This document shows positions 44,753 through 52,602 of a stretch of 64,000 bases of DNA, in pieces. Location: the NCBI GenBank assembly GCA_020638695.1, contig JACKIB010000013.1, forward strand, positions 1-64,000, given 5' to 3'. A program made the position numbers and the translations under genes. The notes below the pieces were generated by a model. The model did not search any database and was not told the DNA's origin. It worked only from the letters and a program-made list of their open reading frames with translations. Positions within the stretch are counted from its first letter, which is position 1; the number at the start of each line of letters is the position of its first letter. The stretch comes from Planctomycetota bacterium. GTDB lineage: Bacteria > Planctomycetota > UBA1135 > UBA2386.

Positions 44753-45802
44753 ATGATCCCGAAATCGAACCACCGGTCGTTCCCCGTGATCGCCCTGCTC
44801 GTCGCCGCTTCGGCCGGCGCTCAGGGTGAGACCAAACCCGTTCCCCAGGACGCAAAGGCGACCCCGACCACACAGGCGACCGATCCGACGGCGCTGGCGG
44901 ACTCGCTCCGCAAGGGAATCCACAAGATGGCGCACGTTCGGGCCGGCAGCTTCCGCACCACGGAGCAGCAGGACTCGGCGATGACCCGCATGGTGGCCCG
45001 CCAAGTCGGTGGGCTCGGGGGCGGTAACCCATTCGGCGGCGGCGATCGGGAGGTGCGCGGCGTGTGGTCGGACGGCTACCTCAAGGCGACGGTCGGCGAC
45101 GGAGGCGACGAGATCCTGGCGTTCCGCGGTCGCATGGTGGCGCGTAATGACAACGTGGGGTGGAAGCTGCGCCGCGACCGCACGGTCACCGGCAGGCCGC
45201 TACCGTTCGTGCTCGACCCGGAGCGGTTCTTCGAGTGCCTCGCCGCGTTGCCAGCCGCCGCACTGCGGGTGCGCGACCACAGCACGAGCACCTACAAGGG
45301 CAAGGAAGTGCAGATCCTCAGCGTCACGCTGGAGGACGAAGACGCGCAGGAGTTCGCCCTGAGCGGTGCGCTGCCCCCGGTGAGCGCAGGATTCGGCGGC
45401 GGCGTGATCCTCGGCGCAGTCGGCGGTGGGGCGGTCGGCGCCCAGCAGCTCCCCGACTTGGTGGTCGACATGGCGCTCTACGTCGAACCGGCCACCGGCT
45501 ACATCCACAAGGTCAAGACCTGTGCCTACCAGAAGTCGAACGGGATGGGCAACGTGCAGGTGCAGATCGCGGGCGCCGGCCTCGGCGGCGACAACGACAA
45601 CGACCAGGAAGACGAGGACAGCAAGGTCAAGGAGAAGGACAAGGACGGCAAGCGCATCTACAAGCGCGGCATGCCGGTGCGCCGGCTCCGCAGCGACACC
45701 TCGAAGCTGACCTTCGACATCCTGCTGAGCGACCACGAGCGCCCCGCCCCCCTGAAGCTCGACGAAAAGTCCAAGAAGCTCCTGCGCATCGAGCAACGCT
45801 GA
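44753..45802 (+). CDS. Exported protein, first of a tandem paralogous pair
   Basis: A 349-aa protein with signal peptide (SFPVIALLVAASAGAQ). After a short Thr/Pro region comes a helix (LADSLRKGIHKMAHVRAGSF) and a mainly beta domain containing GVWSDGYLKATVGDGGDEIL, the block FRGRMVARNDNVGWKLRRDR, and VLDPERFFECLAALPAAALR. Gly-rich loops lie near 80-95 and 205-230, and an acidic insertion is at about 283-295. It resembles the next protein over the middle 200 residues, so they arose by duplication. The core looks like a lipoprotein-localisation or DUF-type beta sheet but I cannot name a family. It starts about 100 bp after repeat copy B. Confidence 0.6.
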   Translation: MIPKSNHRSFPVIALLVAASAGAQGETKPVPQDAKATPTTQATDPTALADSLRKGIHKMAHVRAGSFRTTEQQDSAMTRMVARQVGGLGGGNPFGGGDREVRGVWSDGYLKATVGDGGDEILAFRGRMVARNDNVGWKLRRDRTVTGRPLPFVLDPERFFECLAALPAAALRVRDHSTSTYKGKEVQILSVTLEDEDAQEFALSGALPPVSAGFGGGVILGAVGGGAVGAQQLPDLVVDMALYVEPATGYIHKVKTCAYQKSNGMGNVQVQIAGAGLGGDNDNDQEDEDSKVKEKDKDGKRIYKRGMPVRRLRSDTSKLTFDILLSDHERPAPLKLDEKSKKLLRIEQR

Positions 45803-45821
45803 GACCCGGAGGATCCCCACG

Positions 45822-46814
45822 ATGCATCACACACTCACTTCGCTCCCCCTGATCGCCGCACTCGCGGTGTCCACCGCGGCCCAGGCACCGAACAAGCCCG
45901 GCGCCGACGACACTTCGATCGACGGCAAGCGCGCGGCCAAGCTGCAGCGCGTTTGCCAGGCAACTGCCGCATTGCGCGCGCTCTCCTTCACCACCAGCCA
46001 CAGCGCGGGCCGCTCGGCGATCCGTGGCTTCGCGCAGCGCGGCCGCGCCGCTCCAGCCGGCCAGAGTTCCGCGACGACCACCAAGGGCGTCTGGCAGCAG
46101 GACCTCCTGTCGGTCGAGATCGGCGACCACAGCGTGCTTCTGCACGGCCGATCGATGGTCGCCAAGAGTGGCGACGGGGAGTGGATGCTGCGCCGCGGCA
46201 AGCTGGCCGACGGTTCGGATCCGGTGCTGCTGCTCGACCCGCAGCTGCTGTTCAGCCACCTCGCGAGCTTGCCTTTCAAGGTGCTGCACGCCGAGGTCGG
46301 CGCGCTCGCGGGCAAGCCGGTCGAGACCTACACGGTCACCCTCACCGGCGACGCCGCGCGCACCCTGCTGTGGACGGGATCGGTACCCCAGCCCAACGGA
46401 CTGACGTCGTTCGGCGGCAACGGCGCGGTGCAGGTGTTCATGGCCGGTGGCAACGCCGCGGTCGCGCGCCCGGCGCCAGACGTCAAGGTCGACCTCGCGA
46501 TCTCGTTCGACCCAGGCACCCAGGTGGTGCACAAGGTCCACGGTCGGGTCCTCAGCAAGGCCAATCCGTTCAACAGGATGATCGCGGTGCGAGCGGCCGG
46601 TGGCGTACAGCTGCAGCAGGACGAAGAGGAAGAACCGGAAGAGGAGACCGGCAAGCCCGCATTCAAGGACGGCCTTCCGGTGCGCAAGTCCAGCGAGCTC
46701 AAGAAGCTCGCGGTCGCCGAGTTCACCTACACGTTCTCCGACCATGGGACGGCGATCGTGAAGGGGCTCGACGCGCGGGCCCGCACCCTACTGCGGCTGC
46801 CCTCCGGGCGATGA
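45822..46814 (+). CDS. Exported protein, second of a tandem paralogous pair
   Basis: A 330-aa protein with signal peptide (LTSLPLIAALAVSTAAQA). It parallels the preceding protein: GVWQQDLLSVEIGDHSVLLH matches GVWSDGYLKATVGDGGDEIL, SMVAKSGDGEWMLRRGKL matches MVARNDNVGWKLRRDRTV, and LLDPQLLFSHLASLPFKVL matches VLDPERFFECLAALPAAAL. Both end with a basic-acidic loop and a final strand with FSDHG or LSDHE. The acidic patch DEEEEPEEE lies near 268. The 19-bp gap suggests co-transcription. Function unknown; both are probably periplasmic. Confidence 0.6.
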   Translation: MHHTLTSLPLIAALAVSTAAQAPNKPGADDTSIDGKRAAKLQRVCQATAALRALSFTTSHSAGRSAIRGFAQRGRAAPAGQSSATTTKGVWQQDLLSVEIGDHSVLLHGRSMVAKSGDGEWMLRRGKLADGSDPVLLLDPQLLFSHLASLPFKVLHAEVGALAGKPVETYTVTLTGDAARTLLWTGSVPQPNGLTSFGGNGAVQVFMAGGNAAVARPAPDVKVDLAISFDPGTQVVHKVHGRVLSKANPFNRMIAVRAAGGVQLQQDEEEEPEEETGKPAFKDGLPVRKSSELKKLAVAEFTYTFSDHGTAIVKGLDARARTLLRLPSGR

Positions 46815-46871
46815 GTTCGCCGCGGGCTCGGCATGCTTGCGTCGAGCCCGCGAGACGCGTCACATGGGCGC

Positions 46872-47588
46872 GTGACTGAACGCCAAACCGAGGTCGCGGC
46901 CTGGTTCGATCGGACCTACCAGACGGCTGGGTTCAAGTACCTCCGACCGATCGAGGCTTATCCCATCTTCCTGCAGCTGCTCGACGGCAAGCCGGGCGAG
47001 CGGCTGCTCGACGTCGCCTGCGGACTGGGCCTGTTGCTGAAGGCCGCCACCCTGCGCGACATCCAGCCGACCGGGATCGACATCTCCGCCGCCGCGATCG
47101 AGATCGCCCAGCGGTTCGTCCCGCAGGCCGACCTGCGAGTGGGCAACGTCGAGCAGTTGCCGTTCGCCGACGGCGCGTTCGACATGCTGACCTGCATCGG
47201 CGCACTCGAGCGGTTCCTCGACCGCGAGCGGGCACTGCAGGAGATGCACCGGGTGCTGACCCCCACTGGGCGCATGTGCGTGATGGTGCGCAACGCCCAG
47301 GGCGTCGGCTGGAAGGTGTGGCGGAAGTGGCTCGGCCAGCAGAACCACACCGGTCACCAGGACGCCAAGACCCTCGAACAATGGCGTGCGCTGCTGGAGT
47401 CCCAGGGATTCGATGTGCAGGGCGTCTACATGGACCAGTGGGGGCGCCAGAAGCTGCGCCGACTGCTGCGCGGGTTCCGCCCGCGCGACCTGACCCAGCC
47501 GGAGCCGGTCGCCCGCCCGCTGCTGTCGCTGCGGCTCGCGTACGAGTTCATCCTGATCCTGCGCAAGCGCGAGCGTCCGACCGCCTGA
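46872..47588 (+). CDS. Class I SAM-dependent methyltransferase
   Basis: A 238-aa methyltransferase. Motif I is RLLDVACGLGLLLKAA near residue 44, followed by the acidic PTGIDISAAAIEIA loop near 65, LRVGNVEQLPFADGAFDMLT near 83, and the IGALERFLDRERALQEMHRV block typical of ubiquinone/menaquinone-type (Methyltransf_11) enzymes. GTG 46872 is the preferred start; upstream codons look non-coding. The next gene, another methyltransferase, starts 1 bp after the stop. Acceptor unknown; a lipid or small-molecule substrate is likely. Confidence 0.8.
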   Translation: MTERQTEVAAWFDRTYQTAGFKYLRPIEAYPIFLQLLDGKPGERLLDVACGLGLLLKAATLRDIQPTGIDISAAAIEIAQRFVPQADLRVGNVEQLPFADGAFDMLTCIGALERFLDRERALQEMHRVLTPTGRMCVMVRNAQGVGWKVWRKWLGQQNHTGHQDAKTLEQWRALLESQGFDVQGVYMDQWGRQKLRRLLRGFRPRDLTQPEPVARPLLSLRLAYEFILILRKRERPTA

Positions 47589-47589
47589 G

Positions 47590-48417
47590 ATGGTCGCGGA
47601 ACGCCAGCACCTGGGGCGGCTCTACGACCAGCTGTCGCGCTACGAATGGTGGCGGCGGCGACTCGCCGCGGCGCGACCGGGAACGCGCCTCGAGCTGCGC
47701 AAGCGGCTGCGCGAGCCTGCGGACCTCGACGCCTGGTTGCACCAGCGAACCGCTCCACGCAACGGGGCGTCCGTGCTCGACCTCGGCTGTGGATTCGGCG
47801 GGACGCTGTTCCACTTCGCCAGGTGCGGACAGGTCTGCACCGGCCTGACGCTGAGTGGCTACCAGGCGAACAAGGCCCGACTCCTCGCCGAGCGATTCGG
47901 ACTCGCCGCGCGCTGCGCGATCCGCCAGCAGAGTTTCGACGAAGCGATCGAAGGTTCGTTCGACGTGGTGCTCGCCGTCGAGACGCTGTTCCACGCCCCC
48001 GATCTGCAGCGGACGCTCGACAACGTGGCGCGCAGCACCGCTCCCGGCGGCACCGTCGCACTGGTCGAGGACATGGCGGTCGATCGCGATGCCACCGCAC
48101 ACCCGGCCGCCCGCCGCCTGCTCGACGAATGGGCGACCCAGAACATGCACACGATCGCTGACTACGACGCCGCACTGGCAGCGAGTGGGTTCACGGCGCA
48201 CGAAGCGATCGACCTCACCGACCAGGTGCTGCTCCCTGCAACGCGCGACTTCGCGGCGCGACGGCGCCGCCTGAGCCGTCTCCGCGCCGTGTTGCCGTTC
48301 GGCCGCAGCGTGGTCGACGCGTTCGTCGGCGGCCTGGCGATGGAAGAACTCTATGCCGCCGGACAACTGCGCTACCGGGCGATCTTCGCGCGGCGCGACT
48401 CGTCACGCACACCATGA
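47590..48417 (+). CDS. Class I SAM-dependent methyltransferase
   Basis: A 275-aa methyltransferase distinct from the one before. Motif I is SVLDLGCGFGGTLFHFA near residue 61, the acidic loop is replaced by CTGLTLSGYQANKARLLAER near 82 (a pattern seen in tocopherol/cyclopropane/sarcosine-type methyltransferases), then FDVVLAVETLFHAPDLQR near 124 and the APGGTVALVEDM block. The C-terminal Arg-rich helix region (ARRRRLSRLRAVLPF) may touch membranes. The stop overlaps the next start as ATGA. Together with the upstream enzyme it suggests two methylations on one pathway, substrate unknown. Confidence 0.8.
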   Translation: MVAERQHLGRLYDQLSRYEWWRRRLAAARPGTRLELRKRLREPADLDAWLHQRTAPRNGASVLDLGCGFGGTLFHFARCGQVCTGLTLSGYQANKARLLAERFGLAARCAIRQQSFDEAIEGSFDVVLAVETLFHAPDLQRTLDNVARSTAPGGTVALVEDMAVDRDATAHPAARRLLDEWATQNMHTIADYDAALAASGFTAHEAIDLTDQVLLPATRDFAARRRRLSRLRAVLPFGRSVVDAFVGGLAMEELYAAGQLRYRAIFARRDSSRTP

Positions 48418-49241
48418 GGCTCGGCGCGGTCCCCACGCTCGCACTCGGCGTGCTCGCTCCGGTGCTCGGCTTCTACGCCGCGACCCTCGGTTACCAGGTG
48501 TTCCTCCCATCGACCCGTTCGATGGCGAGCCTGGGGGCGCGGATCAGCTTGCAGTTCGTGACCAGCGCCGCACCGATGCTGCTCCTGTTCGCACTGCTGG
48601 CCTGGGTCGCCGCCGCGCTGTCCCCGACACCCTGGCGCGAGCGGCTCGCCCTGCGTCGACCTCGCTGCACCTGGTCGACCGTTTGGCTGGCGGCACTCGG
48701 CAGCTTCGTGCCGATGTTCCTCGGCCGCCTCGCGGCCGAGGCGGTGTTCGCGGAACCCTCCGAGCGGATGCGCAACACCTACGAGATGCTCACGCTGGCC
48801 CGCGGGCCGTGGAGTGTGTTGTTGATCGCCGCGATCGGCATCCTCCCGGCGCTCGGCGAAGAGCTGGTGTACCGCGGCTTCGTGCAGTCCGGCCTGCACC
48901 GGCGGTGGTCCCCACTTCCGGCAATGCTCGTGCCCACATCCATGTTCCTCGCGATCCACCTCGATCCGATGCACATCCTGACCATCAGTCTCGGTGCGGC
49001 GTGGTGGTCGTTCGTGTTCTGGCGCACCCAGTCGGTGCTGGCGACCATGCTGCCCCACCTGCTGAACAACCTGGCGTCAGGGGTGTTCGTGACCATGGGC
49101 TGGATCGATGCCAGGCACACCCATCCGGTACTGCTCGTCCTGCTGGTCACGGTGTGTGTCCCGTCGTTCCTGGTCGCGGCGGCCCAGCTGATGCGAACCG
49201 ATCCGCTCGCGGTGCCCGCCGTGGATCAGCCGATACCCTGA
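48414..49241 (+). CDS. CPBP-family intramembrane metalloprotease
   Basis: A 275-aa membrane protein, the second CPBP member in the window (see 16833-17537). Several hydrophobic helices frame the motifs EE-x3-R (LGEELVYRGFVQSG near 143), F-x3-H (MFLAIHLD near 178) and a late H-x3-N (LPHLLNNLAS near 213). Its start is inside the stop of the methyltransferase gene (ATGA), so it belongs to that three-gene unit. Convergent with the metalloprotease-lectin gene; the gap of 99 bp has no evident terminator. Confidence 0.85.
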   Translation: MRLGAVPTLALGVLAPVLGFYAATLGYQVFLPSTRSMASLGARISLQFVTSAAPMLLLFALLAWVAAALSPTPWRERLALRRPRCTWSTVWLAALGSFVPMFLGRLAAEAVFAEPSERMRNTYEMLTLARGPWSVLLIAAIGILPALGEELVYRGFVQSGLHRRWSPLPAMLVPTSMFLAIHLDPMHILTISLGAAWWSFVFWRTQSVLATMLPHLLNNLASGVFVTMGWIDARHTHPVLLVLLVTVCVPSFLVAAAQLMRTDPLAVPAVDQPIP

Positions 49242-49340
49242 AGCGGGCGGCACCTGTGGGTGACGCCGAGAATGCGCAGGAATCGTCCAGATGGCGATCG
49301 TGGCGACCGTGGCTCGCGGACTGCCCCCCGGCATCGACAC

Positions 49341-50423
49341 TCAGCGTCGCTCCAGTCGCCGCAACACCACGTCGAGGTAGCCGACATTGTCCCCGTACTC
49401 TCGCGGCCGATCGTTCATCAACAGAGTCAGGCTGCGACGCACATACAGCGTCCTGCCACGTTCGTACTTGCTCCACACGCCGTCACTGATCAGTAGCAGC
49501 TCTCCGAAGCGCGCCGAAGGATAGCTCGTACCACCGGTGTTCGACTTGTACGGGTCGCCATCGGCACCGACCCATCGGGTATTGCGCGAATACGACCAGG
49601 TGCCACTCGGGAGCACTTCGTAGGTTCCCGCGGGAAGTCGCAACGTATGCCCGTGGTTTCGATTGGCGAAGACCCGAACCGGCTGGAACTCCTGCGCTAC
49701 TCGCAGTCCCGGCGCCGGCGAGGATCCGCTGTCGATGCCCTCCGCGCTCCCGCACACGTGGCATGCGGTACCGTCGATTCCTCCTCCGTTGGCGGAGACG
49801 GCAGCGTCGAACACGTTGATCTGATGCTGGCGATAGATTTCGTCATCCACCTTTCCGCGCACGGGGTGCAGGTGGCCGAGATTGTGCAACATCTCGTGCG
49901 CTATCACACCGGCCCACTGGTTCGTATCCGACCCTTGGCCGCGGCTGCCGAGCCAATACCTGTTCAGCTCGATCTCGAACCCACCGGACACGGTTGCCCG
50001 CCCTCGGCTGAAACGCAACTGCACCCTGTCGGTGTTGGCCCTGCCCCAGTCGTTCCCCGTCGAGTGATAGGCTTTGATTCGAACGTGTGGGAAGCGCACG
50101 GAACGCAGCGCCGCGAGTTGGTGGAACAGGTAGTCCCCGACCGCCATCCCTCGCTGGTACTTCAGACCGGAGGCGCGCCAGTTGCCGTTGGACACGGATG
50201 CGTACTTGTATCGGCCACGCGTGATCCTGGCCACTCGAGGATCGCGGAACAGCGAGTGCACCTTGTCCATCGCTGCGCGAATGATCGCCACCTCGTCGTT
50301 CGTGAACGCAGCGTCCCACGAGTAGGGTATCGGCGTGTATTGGGCACGGACAGTCGATGCGGAGGTCGACCCGAATGCGAGGAACACGAGCGAAGTGGAG
50401 ATCAAGGACCTGCTTGTGGACAT
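49341..50423 (-). CDS. Secreted metzincin-like protease with PA-IL (LecA)-like lectin domain
   Basis: A 360-aa protein with a signal peptide ending near STVRAQ (residue 28). Residues 30-235 contain the zinc motif HEMLHNLGHLH at 176-186 (HExxHxxGxxH). No Met-turn methionine follows it, and a C-x-x-C pair (C221, C224) does. Residues about 251-357 resemble the Pseudomonas LecA/PA-IL galactose lectin: GTYEVLPSGTWSYSRNTRWV, FGELLLISDG, and LTLLMNDRPREYGDNVGYL aligns with LecA ITLIYNDVPGTYGNNSGSF. LecA calcium and sugar ligands D100, N107 and N108 correspond to D338, D345 and N346; T104 is E342. I infer a lectin-targeted metalloprotease. Last gene of a four-gene sigma-controlled unit. Confidence 0.75.
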   Translation of the reverse strand: MSTSRSLISTSLVFLAFGSTSASTVRAQYTPIPYSWDAAFTNDEVAIIRAAMDKVHSLFRDPRVARITRGRYKYASVSNGNWRASGLKYQRGMAVGDYLFHQLAALRSVRFPHVRIKAYHSTGNDWGRANTDRVQLRFSRGRATVSGGFEIELNRYWLGSRGQGSDTNQWAGVIAHEMLHNLGHLHPVRGKVDDEIYRQHQINVFDAAVSANGGGIDGTACHVCGSAEGIDSGSSPAPGLRVAQEFQPVRVFANRNHGHTLRLPAGTYEVLPSGTWSYSRNTRWVGADGDPYKSNTGGTSYPSARFGELLLISDGVWSKYERGRTLYVRRSLTLLMNDRPREYGDNVGYLDVVLRRLERR

Positions 50424-50458
50424 GTCAGCAACCTATCGCATGAACAACTGATGCTTTC

Positions 50459-51463
50459 CTACCGCTGTTGCACCGCCAGCCCACCGCGGCGATCGACGAT
50501 GTCGTATCGACTGCCTCCTCGCACGGTGAACGGCGTGTATCGCCCGACACCGCCAGGAGCCTCCCAGACGTGCAGGGTCGCCGGCGACTGACGGAGGACG
50601 ATCGTCATAGTGCTGCCTCGCTTGAACTCATAGCGCCTGCCCTCGACCCAGAACGCGATGCCGTGCGGGTAGCTGGATGCGTAGTGCACGCTCAGCGTCA
50701 GGCCGGCCTTGCGCCGCCGCGCCTGCGCTGCTTCGATCGCCCGGAGGACTTGCCGGCCATTGTGCAGGAGGTTGCCGAGTGCCGTACGCCGAGCCTGGCG
50801 GAGACGTTGAGCGTCGCTGGCCAGGCGCGTGGCCTTGTTGGCGATCCGCGTGACGAGAGGTCGGATCGTCACCTCGAGATCCAGCCACGCGAGCCCGAAC
50901 GCGTCGCGGAAGAACGCGTCGAGCACCGGAGCCTCGTGGAGCGTCTTCATCTTCTCCTGCAACCCGGCGAGGACGCGGTCACTCCGGTGGCTCGCAGCCG
51001 CGATGCCCTGCAACCGCCGCACCTCCTGGTCCAAGCGGTCTGCTTGCTGGCTCAACTCCTTGGCCAGACCCTGGATCTGCCTGACGACCTTGCGCTCGGT
51101 CCGTTCGTCGTCGCCACGCAGCCTACTCCCCCTGCCAATTGCTTGCAGCAGCTCGGCGGCGGTGAACTTCCACCCTGCCGAGGGATCGTCGAGCCACAGG
51201 GCAGTCAATCCTTGGAGCGCCTGCTTCAACTTGACCTCGACAGCGACGAGCGTCAACGCGGGGCGGCGTGGTGGCTTGCGTCCCACTTCGGCGTTGCCGA
51301 CCACCTGCAACGTGTAGTCGAACACGTCCGAGAAGGTCCGCAGCGTCTGCAGGAGATCGATCGTCCGTGGCAGGTCTTGGATGGGGCGTTGCGCCTGGAT
51401 CACCACGGCGAGGGCACACACAGGTGCGAGCGAGCGAAGGGTGTCTTTCACGAATGGCTCCAC
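50459..51463 (-). CDS. Exported helical protein of the sigma/protease operon
   Basis: A protein of 334 aa from GTG 51463 with a signal peptide (LRSLAPVCALAVVIQAQ). An ATG at 51541 overlapping the upstream stop as ATGA would add 26 residues and put the signal inside the chain; both remain possible. Residues about 25-260 are helical with coiled-coil character, for example QIQGLAKELSQQADRLDQEV and ATRLASDAQRLRQARRTALG. The last 80 residues are beta-rich (HGIAFWVEGRRYEFKRGSTM, then YTPFTVRGGSRYDIVDRRGG). No family recognised. It lies between the membrane-anchored regulator and the protease-lectin gene and is probably exported with the latter. Confidence 0.6.
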   Translation of the reverse strand: MEPFVKDTLRSLAPVCALAVVIQAQRPIQDLPRTIDLLQTLRTFSDVFDYTLQVVGNAEVGRKPPRRPALTLVAVEVKLKQALQGLTALWLDDPSAGWKFTAAELLQAIGRGSRLRGDDERTERKVVRQIQGLAKELSQQADRLDQEVRRLQGIAAASHRSDRVLAGLQEKMKTLHEAPVLDAFFRDAFGLAWLDLEVTIRPLVTRIANKATRLASDAQRLRQARRTALGNLLHNGRQVLRAIEAAQARRRKAGLTLSVHYASSYPHGIAFWVEGRRYEFKRGSTMTIVLRQSPATLHVWEAPGGVGRYTPFTVRGGSRYDIVDRRGGLAVQQR

Positions 51464-51537
51464 GGTTGCCGACGACCCCTTGTGCGGACCGGGGCCGGAG
51501 CTTTGGGCGCCACTCCTCGAAAAAAATATCCACTCGA

Positions 51538-52602
51538 TCATTCGACTGGGGCGATCCTGACGATTCCGCCGTGGGCGGCGGCGAACTCGGCTGCCTGGCG
51601 GGTGTCCCAGGCAACCCGCTCGCCAGCGAGGACGTAGTAGGCGTCTCGATCGTGCGAGTCGGGCCTTCCCACGAAATAGGCCGTCACCTTGCTCCGGTCC
51701 CTGTAGAACCGGAACCGGTTGTAGACGACCACGCCATCGCCATAGGTGCAGGCCCACATCGGCAACAGATTGCCGGAGCGGATGTCGCGGATCTGGCGCG
51801 CCAAGGCACGCGCATCGACACGGTCCGCCAGCAACGAAGCATGGGCGACGAGCAGCGCTTCAAGGGCCCTGAGAACTGTCTCCGCGTAGCCGCAAACGGC
51901 GATGATCCCGACTGCTGGAGGTGGCTGCTGCCGCAAGGCCGCGGCCACCGCGTTGGTCGCACCCTGCACCCCGAGAGCGTCGAGGTCCGCGGGCAGACGC
52001 CAGGCGTCCAGCATGCGGTCGACTTCGACCGGATCGCGGGTCGTCACGAGGACCAGTCGGGCACCTGGACCACCCAGCAGCTGGTCCGCTGGTACGGTCG
52101 ACGATGCCGCGGTTCGCAGCTCCTTGCGCCAGGAACCGTCGAACGACCGCGCAATCCAGCTGACCCGCGTGCCCGCGGGGAAGCGCAGAGGATCGACCCT
52201 GAGCCCGTCGCCCTCGGCGAGCGTGATGTGGCACACGCCGCCGACCATGCCTTCGGACGCACCCAACAGGTGTATCGTCCGACGCGCCGGCCAGGGCCAG
52301 AATGCGACCAGAACCGCGGCGGCCGCCAGGAGACCCGCAGCGGTCAACAGACGCTGTCGCCGGCGCCCACGCGAGCTCACCACCTGGTCTGCCACGATCA
52401 GGTCCCACAGGCGGGCGCGGTCGTGTGGGTTCCGAAGCAGCCGACGGATCGTGCCTGCTCGCTCCTCGAGGATCCCCGTTCCGTCGACAAGGCTCTCGAG
52501 CCGGTCGGTGGCGCACGCCGGCACATTCCGCGGGGGTGTGCGGATCTCCTCACGCATCCGAGCGATCAGCGCTTCGAAGTCTGCATCGTCGGATCGCGTC
52601 AC
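51538..52602 (-). CDS. Membrane-anchored regulator, probable anti-sigma factor
   Basis: A 354-aa protein. Residues 1-80 are a soluble helical domain (FEALIARMREEIRTPPRNVP, then RLLRNPHDRARLWDLIVADQ), followed by one membrane helix RLLTAAGLLAAAAVLVAFWP at about 84-103 and a periplasmic domain of about 250 residues with Cys residues, containing HITLAEGDGLRVDPLRFPAG and ARLVLVTTRDPVEVDRMLDA. Its ATG overlaps the stop of the sigma-like gene as ATGA. Topology and coupling match a transmembrane anti-sigma, though no zinc anti-sigma motif is present. The C-terminal domain is presumably the sensor. Confidence 0.65.
   Translation of the reverse strand: MTRSDDADFEALIARMREEIRTPPRNVPACATDRLESLVDGTGILEERAGTIRRLLRNPHDRARLWDLIVADQVVSSRGRRRQRLLTAAGLLAAAAVLVAFWPWPARRTIHLLGASEGMVGGVCHITLAEGDGLRVDPLRFPAGTRVSWIARSFDGSWRKELRTAASSTVPADQLLGGPGARLVLVTTRDPVEVDRMLDAWRLPADLDALGVQGATNAVAAALRQQPPPAVGIIAVCGYAETVLRALEALLVAHASLLADRVDARALARQIRDIRSGNLLPMWACTYGDGVVVYNRFRFYRDRSKVTAYFVGRPDSHDRDAYYVLAGERVAWDTRQAAEFAAAHGGIVRIAPVE

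Noticed and set aside
44212..44754. Minus-strand frame across rbfA and repeat copy B, and the similar minus frame 33097-33384 over copy A
   Set aside because: Both contain a ...RQNLLR... stretch because the repeat is shared, but neither has a consistent start, length or codon pattern; the similarity is at DNA level with gaps that break the frame.
49242..49340. Terminator between the convergent CPBP and protease-lectin genes
   Set aside because: No stable stem followed by a T-run on either strand could be found.
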